Source of the DNA: Heloderma charlesbogerti
Lineage: Eukaryota; Chordata; Lepidosauria; Squamata; Helodermatidae
DNA: 64,000 bases
Reading direction: 5' to 3'
Assembly (NCBI GenBank): GCA_026122225.1
Contig: JANEZZ010000463.1
Location: 1,234,127-1,298,126, forward strand
Part shown: positions 22,488-34,688 of the stretch, in pieces
Layout of the letters: each line of letters starts with the position of its first letter
Numbering within the stretch: the first letter of the stretch is position 1
Position numbers and translations under genes: made by a program
Notes under the pieces: generated by a model
What the model was told of the DNA's origin: nothing
Database searches by the model: none
What the model saw: the letters and a program-made list of their open reading frames with translations, nothing else

Positions 22488-23584
22488 GAGGGAAAAAAGG
22501 TCTTGTGTTGTGTTGGTTCAAAAGCAAACAGAACCCGCCCGCCCCCAAATATACCCTGGCCAGGTCAAGGCTCTCAGGCCAAGTTGGCAACCTTAGGCAC
22601 CACTACCCATTCCACATTTTGCAGTAGCTTGAAGCTGCAAAAAAGAAAGGGAAAAAAAGGGTGGGGCTCCCATTCAGCATTTTGTTCTTGTATGCAAACA
22701 CAGGCCAGACCTGGCATCCAGCCATGAAAGTGGCCTGCAGGCGTATATCTGCATTTCCGCTCATACCAGAAATGCTTTCAATAAAACCAGCCTGCTTGCA
22801 AGGATTATGACCTGTGTCCATGAAGTACACCGCAGCCCTCGGGCCAATAGCAATGGCTTGGCTGCCCTAACGTGCACACTTTGTACCAAATGGAGCGTGT
22901 TGCCAATGATATGACTGTAGACTGACCTCTGCAGACCTGGGAGGGTGCAGCTGTCTTCTTTCTGATGCTGAAAGTAGCCCAGGCTGATCGAAGCCGATGT
23001 AGTTGTCTCCTGGAAATGAGTTATTTTGCAAGCACTGTTTGCAGCTTTGCCATTAAAATTCATTGAAGTACAAAAATCAATTACTCCAGGACATTTCATA
23101 GATTATAAGCATGAATGATGATATCTTCATAATTAATGATTATAAGAAAGCAGCTTTAATAGTTTTCTTCCTTGTGGTTGGCTTGATTCTTAATCTGCAA
23201 TGGTTGCTGCTGGTGAACGCAAAACAGGTAATTGGGTTGTCTTACCCTTGGTGCATCTAGCTGGCAATTGCAATTACAAATCTCTGATTAAGACACCATT
23301 TTTACCTTCATTTTTTAAATCTCCATCCAGTGAGGATTCGAAATCCAGATGCAGCAATGTTCATGTTCAATCCAAGAAGAATGAAAGAAAAAGGGCACCC
23401 TTCTGCAGTGATGAGAGGTGACCATGTGTTGTGACGGAATTCCCAGACTTTCCCAGTGGACCTCTAGGGCCTTGCAGACATTCACGCTTGCAGAAGTATC
23501 CTCTGGCATGGTGAGGGTTGGGCCTGGACCTTGAGAGCATGCAAGCCCAGCTCTATGCAATTGACACCTTGTATGAGCTGGACG
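22488..23584. other. No gene; 22990-23320 AT-rich and repeat-free
   Basis: The minus-strand frames at 23099-22761 and 23812-23315 have no recognised domain or splice context. The interval 22990-23320 holds several ATTA/TAAT clusters and no repeat I can name. Confidence 0.3.
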
Positions 23585-23706
23585 AATCCCCAGCCTGGTG
23601 CTCTCCAGGTATTTTGGACTACAACTCCCAGCATTCTTGACCTTTGGCCATGCTGATGGGAGCTGAAGTCCAAAACATGTGGCGGGCACCACGTTACCTA
23701 CCCCTG
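23585..23706. mobile_element. Palindromic hAT-like MITE with ZNF143-like core
   Basis: The left half has CAGCCTGGTGCTCTCCAGG and ACTACAACTCCCAGCATTC (23618-23636). The right half has GATGGGAGCTGAAGTCC and ends GTTACCTACCCCTG. It is the copy whose core is closest to the SBS2-type motif bound by ZNF143/THAP11. Confidence 0.7.
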
Positions 23707-23737
23707 GTGTAGTGGGACCTGTGAAAAGGGTTGGAAG

Positions 23738-23800
23738 TACCATTACTACTACTAATATTACTAATATTATTAATGTTACTAATATTGCTGTATTACTTCC
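23738..23800. repeat. (CTA/TTA)n trinucleotide repeat, imperfect
   Basis: Triplets ACT, ATT and AAT alternate for about 60 bp, directly visible. Confidence 0.8.
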
Positions 23801-24143
23801 ATGTTGCTCCAAAGCCGAAGCTCTCTGGGCAGTTCAAAGGACAAAATTTTAAACCATGAAATACAGTAACATAGTAAAACATAATATTAAAACCTTAAGT
23901 TTAAAATGGAATAAAACCAGAGTAGAAACCAGAGTAAAACGCAGCAGTGGTGCAAAGATCTAAAAATGCACGAATGCAGTTTTTAGAAATGAAGAACTAA
24001 AACATGCAGATCAGGCAAGTTGCACATCCATTTGCAAGGATTTTGAATGCCATCTAGAAAGGATTGGTGTGGGTTCTTGGAATTTGGGGGTTATTTTTTA
24101 AAAATAACATATTTGCAGTGGAGGTCCTATAGTACTTTTATGG

Positions 24144-24312
24144 CAGGGGTGGGCGACACGTGCCCACAGGAGCCCCCACTACCCTCTGCTGCGTCCCAAA
24201 ATTTTTAGAGTGTGTTGTTGATTTTAAAAGCATGGCATCCATCACAGCAACAGAGCATGGAAAGGAACAAATTTAACTTGGCCCCCAGACCTCCCAAAGT
24301 TGCCAGCCCCTG
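24144..24312. mobile_element. hAT-type MITE, 169 bp
   Basis: It begins CAGGGGTGGGCGACACG and ends GTTGCCAGCCCCTG. The flanking 8-mers are TTTTATGG and TTTTATAC, six of eight identical. It has the same terminal type as 20156-20746 and 61878-62317, and no coding capacity. Confidence 0.7.
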
Positions 24313-24329
24313 TTTTATACCCTTGCTAG

Positions 24330-24418
24330 GGAAGGGCAGAGCACATGCTTTGCATACAGAAGGCCCCTGGTTCAATCCCTGGCATCTCCAGTTTAATTAA
24401 TTAATTAATTAATTAATT
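24330..24418 (+). mobile_element. Fragment of second-family SINE followed by (TTAA)n
   Basis: GCAGAGCACATGCTTTGCAT, then CAGAAGGCCCCTGGTTCAAT, with the B box GGTTCAATCCC, match the tRNA-like head seen at 9336-9525. The body is replaced after GGCATCTCCAG by a (TTAA)n run at 24391-24418. Confidence 0.6.
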
Positions 24419-25054
24419 GGCTTTCTGTACCACCCAACTGCCAAAGCTGTCTGGGCAGTTCACAACAGCTCAAAGGGTCAGGCAGCGCTCAGTGGGACTT
24501 GATGTCCAAACAATCTGGAGGATACCAGATTTGGGGAGGCTTCCATACATCTTCTTCCCATATTGCCCCGATGTTAAGAGTAGACAATAAATTTGACACT
24601 TGGTAATGGGGGGGAAGAAATCTTATTTGGCCCATTATGTGGCCAGTCTGTACCTACCCTGTGTACCCTGTGACCCATCAAGCTCTGCTGTCCCACCCAT
24701 GCAGGCTTCATGCGGACAGTTGTAGGATGTACACATGCATTCCAGGGCCCCACCTCCAAATGGAGCTGTTTCTCCTTACTCCCAAGAGCAGGAATCTCTA
24801 GTAGTCAGTTTTCCCAAAGCAACCCCTATTCAGAAAGGGTAATGGAGGCATTCTCAAAATGTCACGGATACTGTGGGTGTAGCTCAGCCTCTCCACAGAG
24901 CTTATTCATGTTGCAACGATGTTGTTGTTCAGTCGTTCAGTCGTGTCCGACTCTTCGTGACCCCATGGACCATAGCACGCCAGGCCTTCCTGTCCTGCGC
25001 TCTTTCCCGGAGTGTGCTCAAGTCCATATTCATTGCATCAGTGATGCTATCTAG

Positions 25055-28000
25055 CTATCTCATCCTCTGCCGTCCCCTTCTCCCTTTGCCTTCAGTCTTT
25101 CCCAGCATCAGGGTCTTTTCCAGTGACTTTTCTCTTCGCATTAGGTGGCCAAAATATTTGAGCTTCAGCTTCAGTATCTGTCCTTCCAATGAGCACTCAG
25201 GGTTGATTTCCTGTAGGATGGACTGATTTGACCTCCTTGCAGTCCAGGGGACTCGTAAGAGTCTTCTCCAGCACCACAGTTCGAAAGCATCGATTCTTCG
25301 GCGCTCAGCCTTCCTTATAGTCCAGCTCTCACAGCCATACGTTGCTACTGGGAAAACCATAGCTTTGATTATATGGACCTTTGTCAGCAAGGTGATATCT
25401 CTGCTTCTGACTATGCTGTCTAGGTTTGCCATACCTTTTCTCCCAAGGAGCAAGCGTCTTTTAATTTCATGGCTACAGTCACCATCTGCGGTGATCTTGG
25501 AGCCCAAGAAAATAAAATCTGTCACTGCTTCCATTTCTTCCCCTTCTATATGCCAGGAAGTGATGGGGCCAGATGCCATGATCTTCGTTTTTTTAATGTT
25601 GAGTTTCAAACCAGCTTTTGCACTCTCCTCTTTCACCCTCAACAAGAGGCTCTTTAGATCCTCTTTGCTTTCTGCCATTAGGGTAGTATCATCTGCATAT
25701 CTGAGGTTGTTGATAATTCTCCCGGCAATCTTAATTCTGACCTGTGATTCATCCAACCTGGCATTTCTCATGATGTACTCTGCATATAAATTAAATAAGC
25801 AGGATGACAATATACAGCCTTGTCATACTCCTTTCCCAATTTTGAACCAATTGGTTGTTCCATGTCCGGTTCTTACTGTTGCTTCTTGACCCTCGTACAG
25901 GTTTCTCAGGAGACAGGTAAGGTTGTCTGGTACTCCCAACGCTTTAAGAATTTGCCACAGTTTGTTGTGATCCACACAATCAAAGGCTTTAGTGTAGTCA
26001 ATGAAGCAGCAATAGACGTTTTTCTGGAATTCTCTTCCTTTCTCAATGATCTTCATCCACATGGACCTATGGCCTGGTTGGAGTCCACCAGCAGAAGATC
26101 CTTCAGTGTGGTGGCCCCCTTCCTTTGGAATTCCCTGCCTTTATAGGTCAGGCAGGCGCCAACATTGTGTTCTTTTCAGTGCCTCCTGAAGACGTTGTTC
26201 TTTTAAGAGGCCTTCCTTGACAAGCCATGGGTTGTTGAATTCCACTTTGTTGGGATTTGTCTTTTTAAAAATGTTTTAACTTTTTTAAACTCTTTTAACC
26301 ATTGTTTTATTCTTATGTTTTTCACCGCTCCAAAATCTTCTGATGAGGAGCGGTATATAAATATTGTAAAATAAATAAATAAATCCAGCGAATGTTGGCG
26401 ATTTGATCTCTAGTTCCTCTGCCCCTTCGAAGCACAGCTTGTACTTCCAGTAGTTCTCGGTTCACATACTGCTTGTAGGATTTTGAGCATAACCTTGCTG
26501 GCATGTGAAGTGAGCACAATTGTACGGTAGTTTGAACAGTCTCTGGCATTGCCCTTCTTTGGAATTGGAATGTAAACTGACCTTTTCCAGTCTTGTGGCC
26601 ATTGTTGAGTGTTCCGAATTTGTTGGCATATTGAGTGCAGCACTTTAACAGCATCATCTTTTAGGATCTTAAATAGCTCAGCTGGAATACCGTCATCTCC
26701 ACTAGCTTTGTTGTTAGTAATGCTTCCTAAGGCCCACTTGACTTCACTCTCTAGGATGTCGGGCTCAGGTTCAGTGACCGCACTGTCATGGCTATCAGAG
26801 ACATTAAGATCTTTCCTGTATAGTTCTTCTGTGTATTCTTTCCACCTCTTCTTAATCTCATCTGCTTCTGTTAGGTCCCTGCCTTCTTTGTCGTTTATCA
26901 TGCCTGTCTTTGCACAAAACGTTCCCTTGAGATCTCCAATTTTCTTGAAGAGATCTCTAGTCTTTCCCATTCTGATGTTTCCTTGATTTCTTTGCATTGT
27001 TCATTTAAGAAGGCCTTTTTGTCTCTCCTTGCTCTTCTCTGGAAATCTGCATTCAGTTGGGTATATCTTCCCCTTTCTCCCTTGCTTTTCACTTCCCTTC
27101 TTTCCTCAGCTACTTGTAAAGCCTCATCAGACAGCCACTTTGCTTTCTTGCATTTCTTTTTCTTTGGGATGGATTGAGTTGCTGCCTCCTGAACGATGTT
27201 ACGGACCTCCGTCCATAGTTCCTCAGGCACTCTATCAGGTCTAATCCTTAAATCTATTCCTCACCTGCACTGTATATTCATAAGGGATATGATTTAGGTC
27301 ATACCTGAATGGTTTAGTGGTTTTCCCTACGTTCTTCAATTTAAGCTGAAATTTTGCAACAAGAAGCTCATGATCTGAGCCACAGTCAGCTCCAGGTCTT
27401 GTTTTTACTGACTGTATAGAGCTTCTCCACCTTTGGCTGCAAAGTACATAATCCATCTGATTTTGATATTGACCATCTGGTGATGTCCATGTGTAGAGTC
27501 GCCTCTTGTGCTGTTGGAAAAGAGTGCTTGCTATGATCAGCATGTTCTCTTGGCAAAACTCTATTAGCCTTTGTCCTGCTTCATTTTGTACACCAAGGCC
27601 ATGCTTGCCTGTTATCCCAGTGATTTATTGACTTCCTACTTTAGCATTCCAATCCCCTATGATGAAGAGGACATCTTTTTTTGGTGTTAGTTCTAGAAGG
27701 TGTTGGAGGTCTTCATAGAACCGATCAACCTCAGCTTCTTCGGCCTCAGTGGTTGGGGCATAGACTTGAATTACTGTGATGTTGAATGGTTTGCCTTGGA
27801 TTCGTACTGAGATCATTCTGTCATTTTTGAGATTGTACCCCAGTACTGCTTTTCCCACCCTTTTGTTGACTATGAGTGCTACTCCATTTCTTCTCAGGGA
27901 TACTTGCCCACAGTAGTAGATATGATGGTCACCTGAATTAAATTCGCCCATGCTTGTCCATTTTAGTTCGCTGATTCCTAAGTTGTCGATGTTCCATCTT

Positions 28001-28389
28001 GCCATCTCATGTTTGATCACCTCCAGCATACCTTGATTCATTGATCTGACATTCCAGGTTCCTAAACAATATTGTTCTTTACAGCATCGGACTTTCTTTT
28101 CCCCACCAGACACATCCACAGCTGAGTGTCCTTTCGGCTTTGGCCCAGCCGCTTCACTCTTTCTGGCGCTACTTGGAAATACCCTCTGCTCTTCCCCAGT
28201 AGTATATTGGACACCTTCCAACCTGAGGGGCTCATCTTCCAGCGTCATATCTTTTAGCCTTGTGATACGTTCCATGGGGTTTTCTTGGCAAGAATACTGG
28301 AGTGGGTTGCCATTTCCTTCTCCAGTGGACCACATTTTGTCAGAACTCTCCGCCATGACCTGTCCGACTTGAGTGGCCCTGCACAGCAT
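25055..28389 (-). pseudogene. BovB ORF2: APE-type endonuclease and reverse transcriptase, broken
   Basis: In minus-strand order, 28389-27625 encodes the leader and endonuclease start (LGTWNVRSMNQG, GISELKWT, QVYAPTTEAEEAEVDRFYED, GDWNAKVG). After a TAA, 27543-27241 carries the endonuclease end (NQMDYVLC, CGSDHELLVAKFQ). After another stop, 27230-26410 carries the linker and RT fingers ([40 protein letters not shown]). The L2 insertion falls between ANIRW and the following REFQKN block. Then 26062-25055 holds [32 protein letters not shown] (catalytic block) and the C-terminal FGHLMRRE. Several stops and at least one frame change make it non-functional. Confidence 0.9.
26063..26385 (+). mobile_element. 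L2-type LINE 3' end inserted in BovB
   Basis: The plus strand reads FSVVAPFLWNSLPL followed by a TAG. An AT-rich UTR follows, with CGGTATATAAATATTGTAAA and an (AATA)n tail. BovB sequence resumes directly after the tail at CCAGCGAATGTTGGCG. It is of the same subfamily as 18045-18400, opposite to the BovB around it and therefore younger. The left border is accurate only to a few bases. Confidence 0.8.
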
Positions 28390-28473
28390 AGCTTATGGCT
28401 TCACTAAGTTACACAAGCCCCTTTGCCACAACAAGGCAGTGATCCATGAAGGGGATTCGAAGGTTGCAACGAT

Positions 28474-29830
28474 AGACATACACAAACATGAGCGCCCATC
28501 ACAAAATGATTTTTTAAGTGAGATCATTACTAATTGCAGCTGTAGTGTCAAGAAGATTGAAATTGCAAACCCAGGAAGAAGAAAAGGCGAGCCTGTTGAT
28601 TTGTTTTGTTAAATGTTTTCAAATGGTCACATCAATAAGACATAATAAGAAAAGCCTGGAGTTGTGGGCTCAGCGCACCATGCAATGTGACACTATATTG
28701 CACTGTAGCCATTATCGGTGGCACATTTATTATCGTAAAGGGGAGGGGAAAACAAACATCCTAACCAAAAACAAGATCAATTTATGCTGAAACCCTTGCG
28801 CTGTAATCTAAGTGCTGTAATTAAAATGAAGGGTAGACATTTCTAAAAAGCAAGAGCAGAAGGATAGCCTTATCATAATGCGGATGTACTTCCAAAGCTG
28901 CCTGTGCTGCCTGACACGTGATCAGCATTACTTCTGAACTCAATGCTACTTGGATTGTGGTTTGGTTTCCGATGAGAGGCAAAGGGGGACTAAGTGCAAC
29001 GGAACATATATTTGGAGAAGAGGTGCATCAGATTCACCACTTGAAGCTGTGAGAAGTTATACCAGAAGCAGCCCTACTATTGCTCTTTTTCTAATCCCAT
29101 GGGAAGTTGATAATTGAAACTGGGGTATTAAATATATTCTCTACAGGTCAAAGTTGAAACCACATTCCTAACACAAGCTGTAACTGGTGTGTCCAGTTAT
29201 AAAACCACCATTCCCTCTATTTCCGAAATTCAGAGATGAGTGTGGGTCTTTATGTAGCCAAAACTGCATCATCATCCACTGCCAAAAAGGAGGTGTTGGC
29301 AGCCTTGAGGGAAGCCCATGTTTTGCTGATGCACAACTAATCTGGGGGGTCTCTGTTTTGCGGGGTTCTCCCCTTAAGATTCCTAAGGGGGGACCCCCCA
29401 AACAGCCCAAGGAGGAGTAAGCATGCTCAGTGTCCATAAAGTGCTGACTCACTTGTGTATGCATGTGGGGGGATGTCAAAAACCAGGTGGGAGGGGAGGG
29501 GAGTATTCTGGAGGGGGGCACCGCTGACTGACTGGAACACTGAAGTAAGTGTCCGCACACTGCAACATTTTTTTGGCAAGTCTCACTTACAGGTTTCTAA
29601 TATAGCTGGGGTCATTTAGTAGTTGTCTGAAGTGCTTAGACTACCACTAGGTTCATTTATTTTATTTCAGTCAAACACATCCCTGAATGTTTATATATAA
29701 TCGCTGTTTATAACCAACCAATGGGTTTAATGTATTTTATGTCTCTTCTATTGAAAGATATCATCAATAGCTTTTTTGATGTAAGGAAGGTAGAATTTCC
29801 ACGCACGTAAAAAATAAAATAAAATTCAGA
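28474..29830. other. No gene or named repeat
   Basis: Mostly complex AT-rich text. The minus-strand frame at 29560-29168 lacks domains. A small inverted repeat (GGGGGTCTC/GGGGGGACCCC region) lies at 29340-29402. Confidence 0.3.
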
Positions 29831-29835
29831 CTAAC

Positions 29836-30958
29836 GGCCAAACTAGATATGAAACATGAAATTCATGATTGCATTTCACATGTCTAGTTTGATTCTTCTG
29901 AAGAACAGCGATGGCAGGATTAGGACTGTGGAATATGAGGCAGGGAGGTGTTAACCTTTCCTCCCGCTGCAATCCAGAGTACTCCCCCCACCACTCCAAA
30001 GGTGCTGTTAGCCCTTGGAGGGAAGCTGTGATGACCATGACCCTGAGCAGTACCCAGGACTGAGATGAAGCAGGACAGGAGGAACCAGCTGGATCATGAA
30101 GATCAGTGGCATGTACGACCCCTATGTGCCGAACCCAGAACACAGACCCAGGCTCTGATACTGAGCCTGAGCCATCCTGAGCTCCTTAGGCCAGAGAACA
30201 CCAAACTGGGCTTCCCAGAGGGGAGGAGCCATAGCTTATATCACAAGTTTTGCATACAGAAGGTCTCAGGTTCGATCCCTGGCATCTCCAGGTAGGGCTG
30301 GACAAAAGCCTGAAAACCAGAAGAGATGCTGCCAGTCAGTGTCGACAATACTGGGCTAGAGGGACCATGGTCTGACTTGGTATAAGGCAGCTTCCTATGT
30401 TCCTATGAGACAGCACTCCCTGATCCAGGTTCCCCTGAGGAACTGACTCCCATTACACCAGGGTCCTCATGATACCAGCATAAGCAATGCACAGGGCAGG
30501 AGTTGACGGAGGGGAGGCCATGTGCAAGGCTCCAAGCCAGAGGAGTAGCATTTAAGGCTGTGCATTCTTCAAGAAGTGGATGGAGCCTGGCAGGAGTAGC
30601 CTGGCCCAAGAGGCATGGAAGAGTTGTCTGCTTGGACCTGTCCAAGGTCCTGTAACTCTCGCCTGATCCCACTTGCTACCTGCCTGACTAAGCTGCCCCA
30701 GACATCAGCCATGTCCCAAGGAATCCCATTCTTGGTCTGAACAGGATGTTTGCTTCCATTGGTGTGAACAGCAGCTGCCACATGAAGCTAATAGCTACTT
30801 TGGGGTAGGGGGAAGGTGATCAGGACTGCAATGGGGGGAGCAGGAGGGGAACCCTGATCCATGCGCTGCAGTCCCAAGCTTGATCCCCCCTGAAGCTATT
30901 ATTTAGGGGGACAAAACTAGATACATTAAATGCATTTGATATCACATTTAGTTTGACC
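29836..30958. mobile_element. Probable composite DNA element with related inverted ends
   Basis: The left end CGGCCAAACTAGATATGAAA and the right end, read inverted as GGGGTCAAACTAAATGTGAT, are related, and each end is itself palindromic (CAAACTAGA...TCTAGTTTG). Just inside, a left block (CTTTCCTCCCGCTGCAATCC) matches an inverted right block with CCCATTGCAGTCC. The middle is unclassified and holds a later SINE. The border assignment is inference. Confidence 0.4.
30225..30408 (+). mobile_element. tRNA-derived SINE (second family)
   Basis: The head GGAGCCATAGCTTATATCAC is degenerate. The B box region CAGGTTCGATCCCTGGCATC is intact, and the body ends GTATAAGGCAGCTTCCTATG. It lies inside the putative composite element at 29836-30958. 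Confidence 0.8.
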
Positions 30959-30959
30959 C

Positions 30960-33417
30960 CAAGACACAGAAGAAGAAATCTTATTTCTATGTTTAGTGAG
31001 AAAGGGGATGAATTCATAAAGGGCATACATGGATAACAGAAGCTTCTTGAAAAGTGTCTGTCCATCATTCTGATGCTAACCCCCCCCCCCAAAACGGGTC
31101 CCTTTGGAATTGTATAAATACCTCATACACCACCCAAACTGGCTCATCAAATTAATTTATCAGGACAGTCTAATTTAATCTTGTTCTTTGATTAAAAGGG
31201 TGTCTATGCAGAGAAGCATGCCTGTAATGATTTACTCAGCTTATGCTGCTTAAAGCACCATGAATGTAGTTCGACAGAACTCAGGGGAGCCATAATGGAA
31301 AACCAGGATGGAGAAGATGGAAGTGTCAGCCGTTGACAGCTTTATCTAGGAGAAACCACAGAAGGAGTCCAAAACAATAGAGGAGAGTGAAGAGATGAAA
31401 TAAACTTGGGGGGCAAATGTCATCATCAGTAACAGGCAAATGGAACAAACTTTGAACAGAAGCTGGAGTACAACATAAATAATCAACCAGCAGCCGTGTG
31501 ATCCTAAATGCTCTTTTGTGGTAGTCAAGGTCCACCAAGTGTGCTGGGAAATGTACAACACGGTACGTCTAACATCACAGCACCGGAGCGACAAGTAGAT
31601 GTGGTGTGTGCTCCAAGAATCGTAGTGCTAACAAGAAGGAACACAGAATGATTTGACAAGCTGGAGAGCAGAACTGGGTACAAACAACAGCATGACGCTA
31701 TAGGGATAGGAGATGTTACCCTTGATGGGAAGTGCTTGGGAGGGGGGGGTGCATTTTTAAGTGAACTGACCTGGTTCACAGTTTCCAGATTGGGAAGCAG
31801 TTTTAGTTCCGTACCTGTTCAAATTTTGTGGTACAGTTCTCGGCTCACAAAATGTGTATAAAGATGTGCATTTTAAGATCAAATGTGTATAAACATGCAT
31901 ATCTTGAGGTAAAGTGCATGCAAAAATTCCTGGCCATGCTGATTGGGGCTGCTGAGAATTGTTGCCCAAAACGCCTGGAGGGAGCCAGTTCAGTGAGGGC
32001 TGCACTAAGGTCAGTGAGGAGACAGGTTTGTAATTTGTAGTTGCCTGTTCGTAAGCAGTGTCTACAAATTCAGAGAGTGAAAAATTGAAGCTTTAATTAT
32101 TCTTGTTGAAAATCTTGGGGAGACCAAGTTGACACCAACAGTGGTTCTGCAGGAACTCTAACCCGGGTCTTGGATGGATCAAACCCCAAACAGCTAATTC
32201 TGAAGACGCTGAAACAGGGAATATATAATCAAAGACCCCATGGCGGGGCTCATGCTGCAGTGTGGAACCTGGTTCTAGCTGATTTCTAGCTGAATCTAGC
32301 TGATTTGTTAGAACACGTTTTCCAGCTCTTGCGGGAGGGGGGATCAATGCTATCATTTCCACTTTACCACAATTTACAGTTATGTATTTGGCAAAATCTG
32401 AGACAGAGGGTATCTGGCAACATGAATTGAAAATAAAGATTCATGTTGCATATCAAATGACTCTTTTATGATCTTGGAACGGGATTCCTTTAATTTAAGC
32501 TCAAAGTGTGCAACAATCTGTGCTAACCTTACTGATTCCCCCCTTGTTTATTTGTTTTGTTTTTAAAGGAAGTACTTTTGGAAAGCCTGTGGTTTTAAAC
32601 AATATCACATTGGACCATCAGCATCGCCTTCTGCAGATAAAGATGCCAAGTCCTTGGTGCATTGACAATTTCATGACAAAATAAAAGTCCCCCGATTATT
32701 ATGTCTTCCAAAAGCCAAGTAATCAGATTGAAGGCTTATCAAAAATTAAATGTTCCAGTAATTTGAAATCATGCCTGCTAGTGCTGGAACTCATCTGTTC
32801 CTTCAGGCATGGGATTTGGGATGGGTAAGAGGCCTATTTTCTATTTGTGGTTCAATTTGGAAGCAGTTCATCAGGCTCATGCAATTCAGCTGTTGCAGAG
32901 CTAATTTCCATTGTATCATAAAACAGAATTTAGGAAATGCAAACAAAGTTCTTGATGAATGTGCCCGCTAATCCCTGAACATAACAAGCATGAACAGAGG
33001 AAGTGGAGAACAAGCGAAGCTTCAATCTAGTTGAGCTGACATTCCATATATATTATACTTCTCTCTAGTTGGCCCTACCATTAGGCAGACTGAGGCACCT
33101 GCCTCAGGTAGCAGATGCTGGAGGTGGGGGCAGCAGACCTTGGCTGTTCTCTGTTGGAGGACAGAGCTGTGCATGAGACATGGCTTGTTCTGGAGCCCTA
33201 AACTAGCCTGCTGCCTCAGGTGTGGTGGAGGATAACATCCCATTGCCAGTGGTAAGGTAAGATTAAATGGCCAGTCAAGTTGGTTTCTGTACATTGAATA
33301 GGAAGGGGGCAGCATCTTGTCCATCCCTTAGGCAGCAAAATGTCTTGGGCCAACCTTGCTACCCTCCATAAGAAGCATATCAAGGAACCAAGGGTGTGCT
33401 GTTTGACCTCATTAGAA
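30960..33417. other. No gene; possible conserved non-coding block at 32400-32960
   Basis: Short frames have no domains. A poly-C run lies at 31081-31090. A stretch at 31840-31930 with repeated TGTGTATAAA/ATGCATAT resembles the internal sequence of the 36893 and 43374 elements. 32400-32960 is AT-rich, repeat-free and complex. Confidence 0.3.
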
Positions 33418-33658
33418 AGAGCCAGTGTGGTGTAGTGGTGAGAGGGTTGGACTGGGAGCCAGGAGATCTGGTTTCTAGTCCCCACTCAGCCATGGAAGCT
33501 CACTGGGTGACTTTGGGTCAGTCACAGACTCTCAGCCCAACCTACTTCACAGGTTTGTTGTTGTGAGGATAAAATGGAGAGGATTATGTACGCCGCCTTG
33601 GGTTCCTTGGAGGAAATAAAAAGTGTGATATAAATGCAATACAAATAATAAATAAATA
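33418..33658 (+). mobile_element. tRNA-derived SINE with L2-like tail, full length
   Basis: It begins GCCAGTGTGGTGTAGTGGTG, contains CAGTCACAGACTCTCAGCCC and GTTGTGAGGATAAAATGGAG, and ends with an (AATAAATA) tail. It is close to 16800-17036 but keeps the SHAGACTCTCAG segment that copy lacks. Confidence 0.85.
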
Positions 33659-34091
33659 GCTTGATGGATTCCCTCTCACATAATTGCCCACTGACCTGCT
33701 CACAGTGCAATTACATAATCATCTTTGAAATACAGGTGGCTCTTCTTAAGCAGTCCTGTAAGCTTGTGATATGTGAGGTATCTAGAAAATAATATGCTCC
33801 TTTATATGCAATCACCTCTATACCTTAGCTAGGCCTGTTTCCCTGTGCTGTGTGTTTACTTTTCATTCCACCATGGATATCCTGGAAATATTACTCAGGA
33901 GAAATTAAGGTAAGTGAGGTTCCTTTATTTTCTATCCTAGCGCTTGCAATCCATACAACGGCTTTGCGCTGGCCAACCTGGGTGATTCCAGACAAGGCTT
34001 TTATTACTCTGAGTCATTCATGGAGTTTTACAGGGGTCCAGATGACGATGTCTTAAATGTGGAAGCCTCCAGTGTGTTTCCCACCACTTTT

Positions 34092-34250
34092 TCATAGACT
34101 CATAGAATAGTAGGGTTGGAAGGAGCCTATAAGACCATCGAGTCCAACCCTCTGCTCAATGCAGGAATCCAAGTCAGAGCATCCCTGACAGATGGCTGTC
34201 CAGCCTCGTCTTGAATGCCTCCAGTGTGGGAGAGCACACCACCTCCCTTA
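34092..34250 (-). mobile_element. CR1 LINE 3' end fragment
   Basis: Reverse-strand text matches the last ~40 codons and tail of the CR1 copy at 12641-13685: CCTCCAGTGTGGGAGAGC on plus corresponds to the [17 protein letters not shown] block. It ends at the TCATAGACTCATAGAATAG tail, the inverted CR1 octamer. It is severely 5'-truncated. Confidence 0.85.
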
Positions 34251-34542
34251 CCACAGAAAATCCGTTAAGGAGAAAAAGATGGAATCGCTGCACAATACAT
34301 TCTCATTGGTAGCAGTAGGAACGCCCGGAAGCACCCTATGCGTAGTGGTTCCACTCAGAGTGTACTAGTACTATAAGCAGTTCTGTTAAAGGGCCTGACT
34401 TAATGTATGATAGTCATCACAATTTGTTTCCTCCACTTTATTTGTACCTGCAAAATGTACTTCCAAGAAACTATAGAAAAGTTTCTCCAGATTAATGTGT
34501 ATTACATTTCAGGGTCAGTATTGCTCCATGGCATTTTATAGA

Positions 34543-34676
34543 CAAGGGGTGCACAACTGGGGGCCTGAAGGTTTTGGCTTACAATTTCCATGATCCCTCA
34601 CCATTGGCTATACTGGCTAGGGCTGATGGGAGTTGTGGCCCTCCAGATGTTTTGGCCTACACGTTACCCATCCCTG
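34543..34676. mobile_element. Palindromic hAT-like MITE with CAGGGGTG-type ends
   Basis: It starts CAAGGGGTGCACAACTGGG and ends CGTTACCCATCCCTG. The inner pair is CTTACAATTTCCATGATCCC and GATGGGAGTTGTGGCC. The CAGGGGTG-type ends tie the palindromic family to hAT elements. Confidence 0.7.
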
Positions 34677-34688
34677 CTATGGAAACAA

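Larger units (their letters stand above)
24921..28462 (-). mobile_element. Near full-length BovB (RTE) LINE, 11-bp target duplication, split by L2
   Basis: Both ends are set by the identical 11-mer GTTGCAACGAT at 24910-24920 and 28463-28473. The 3' end (left side) is the GTTGTTGTTCAGTCGTTCAG tail. The 5' end includes GATCACTGCCTTGTTGTGGC and CTTGGCAAGAATACTGGAGT, known BovB leader sequence. Removing the 0.32-kb L2 insert leaves about 3.2 kb, the usual BovB length. Its 5' completeness is unusual, since most copies are truncated as at 11744 and 49626. Confidence 0.92.
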
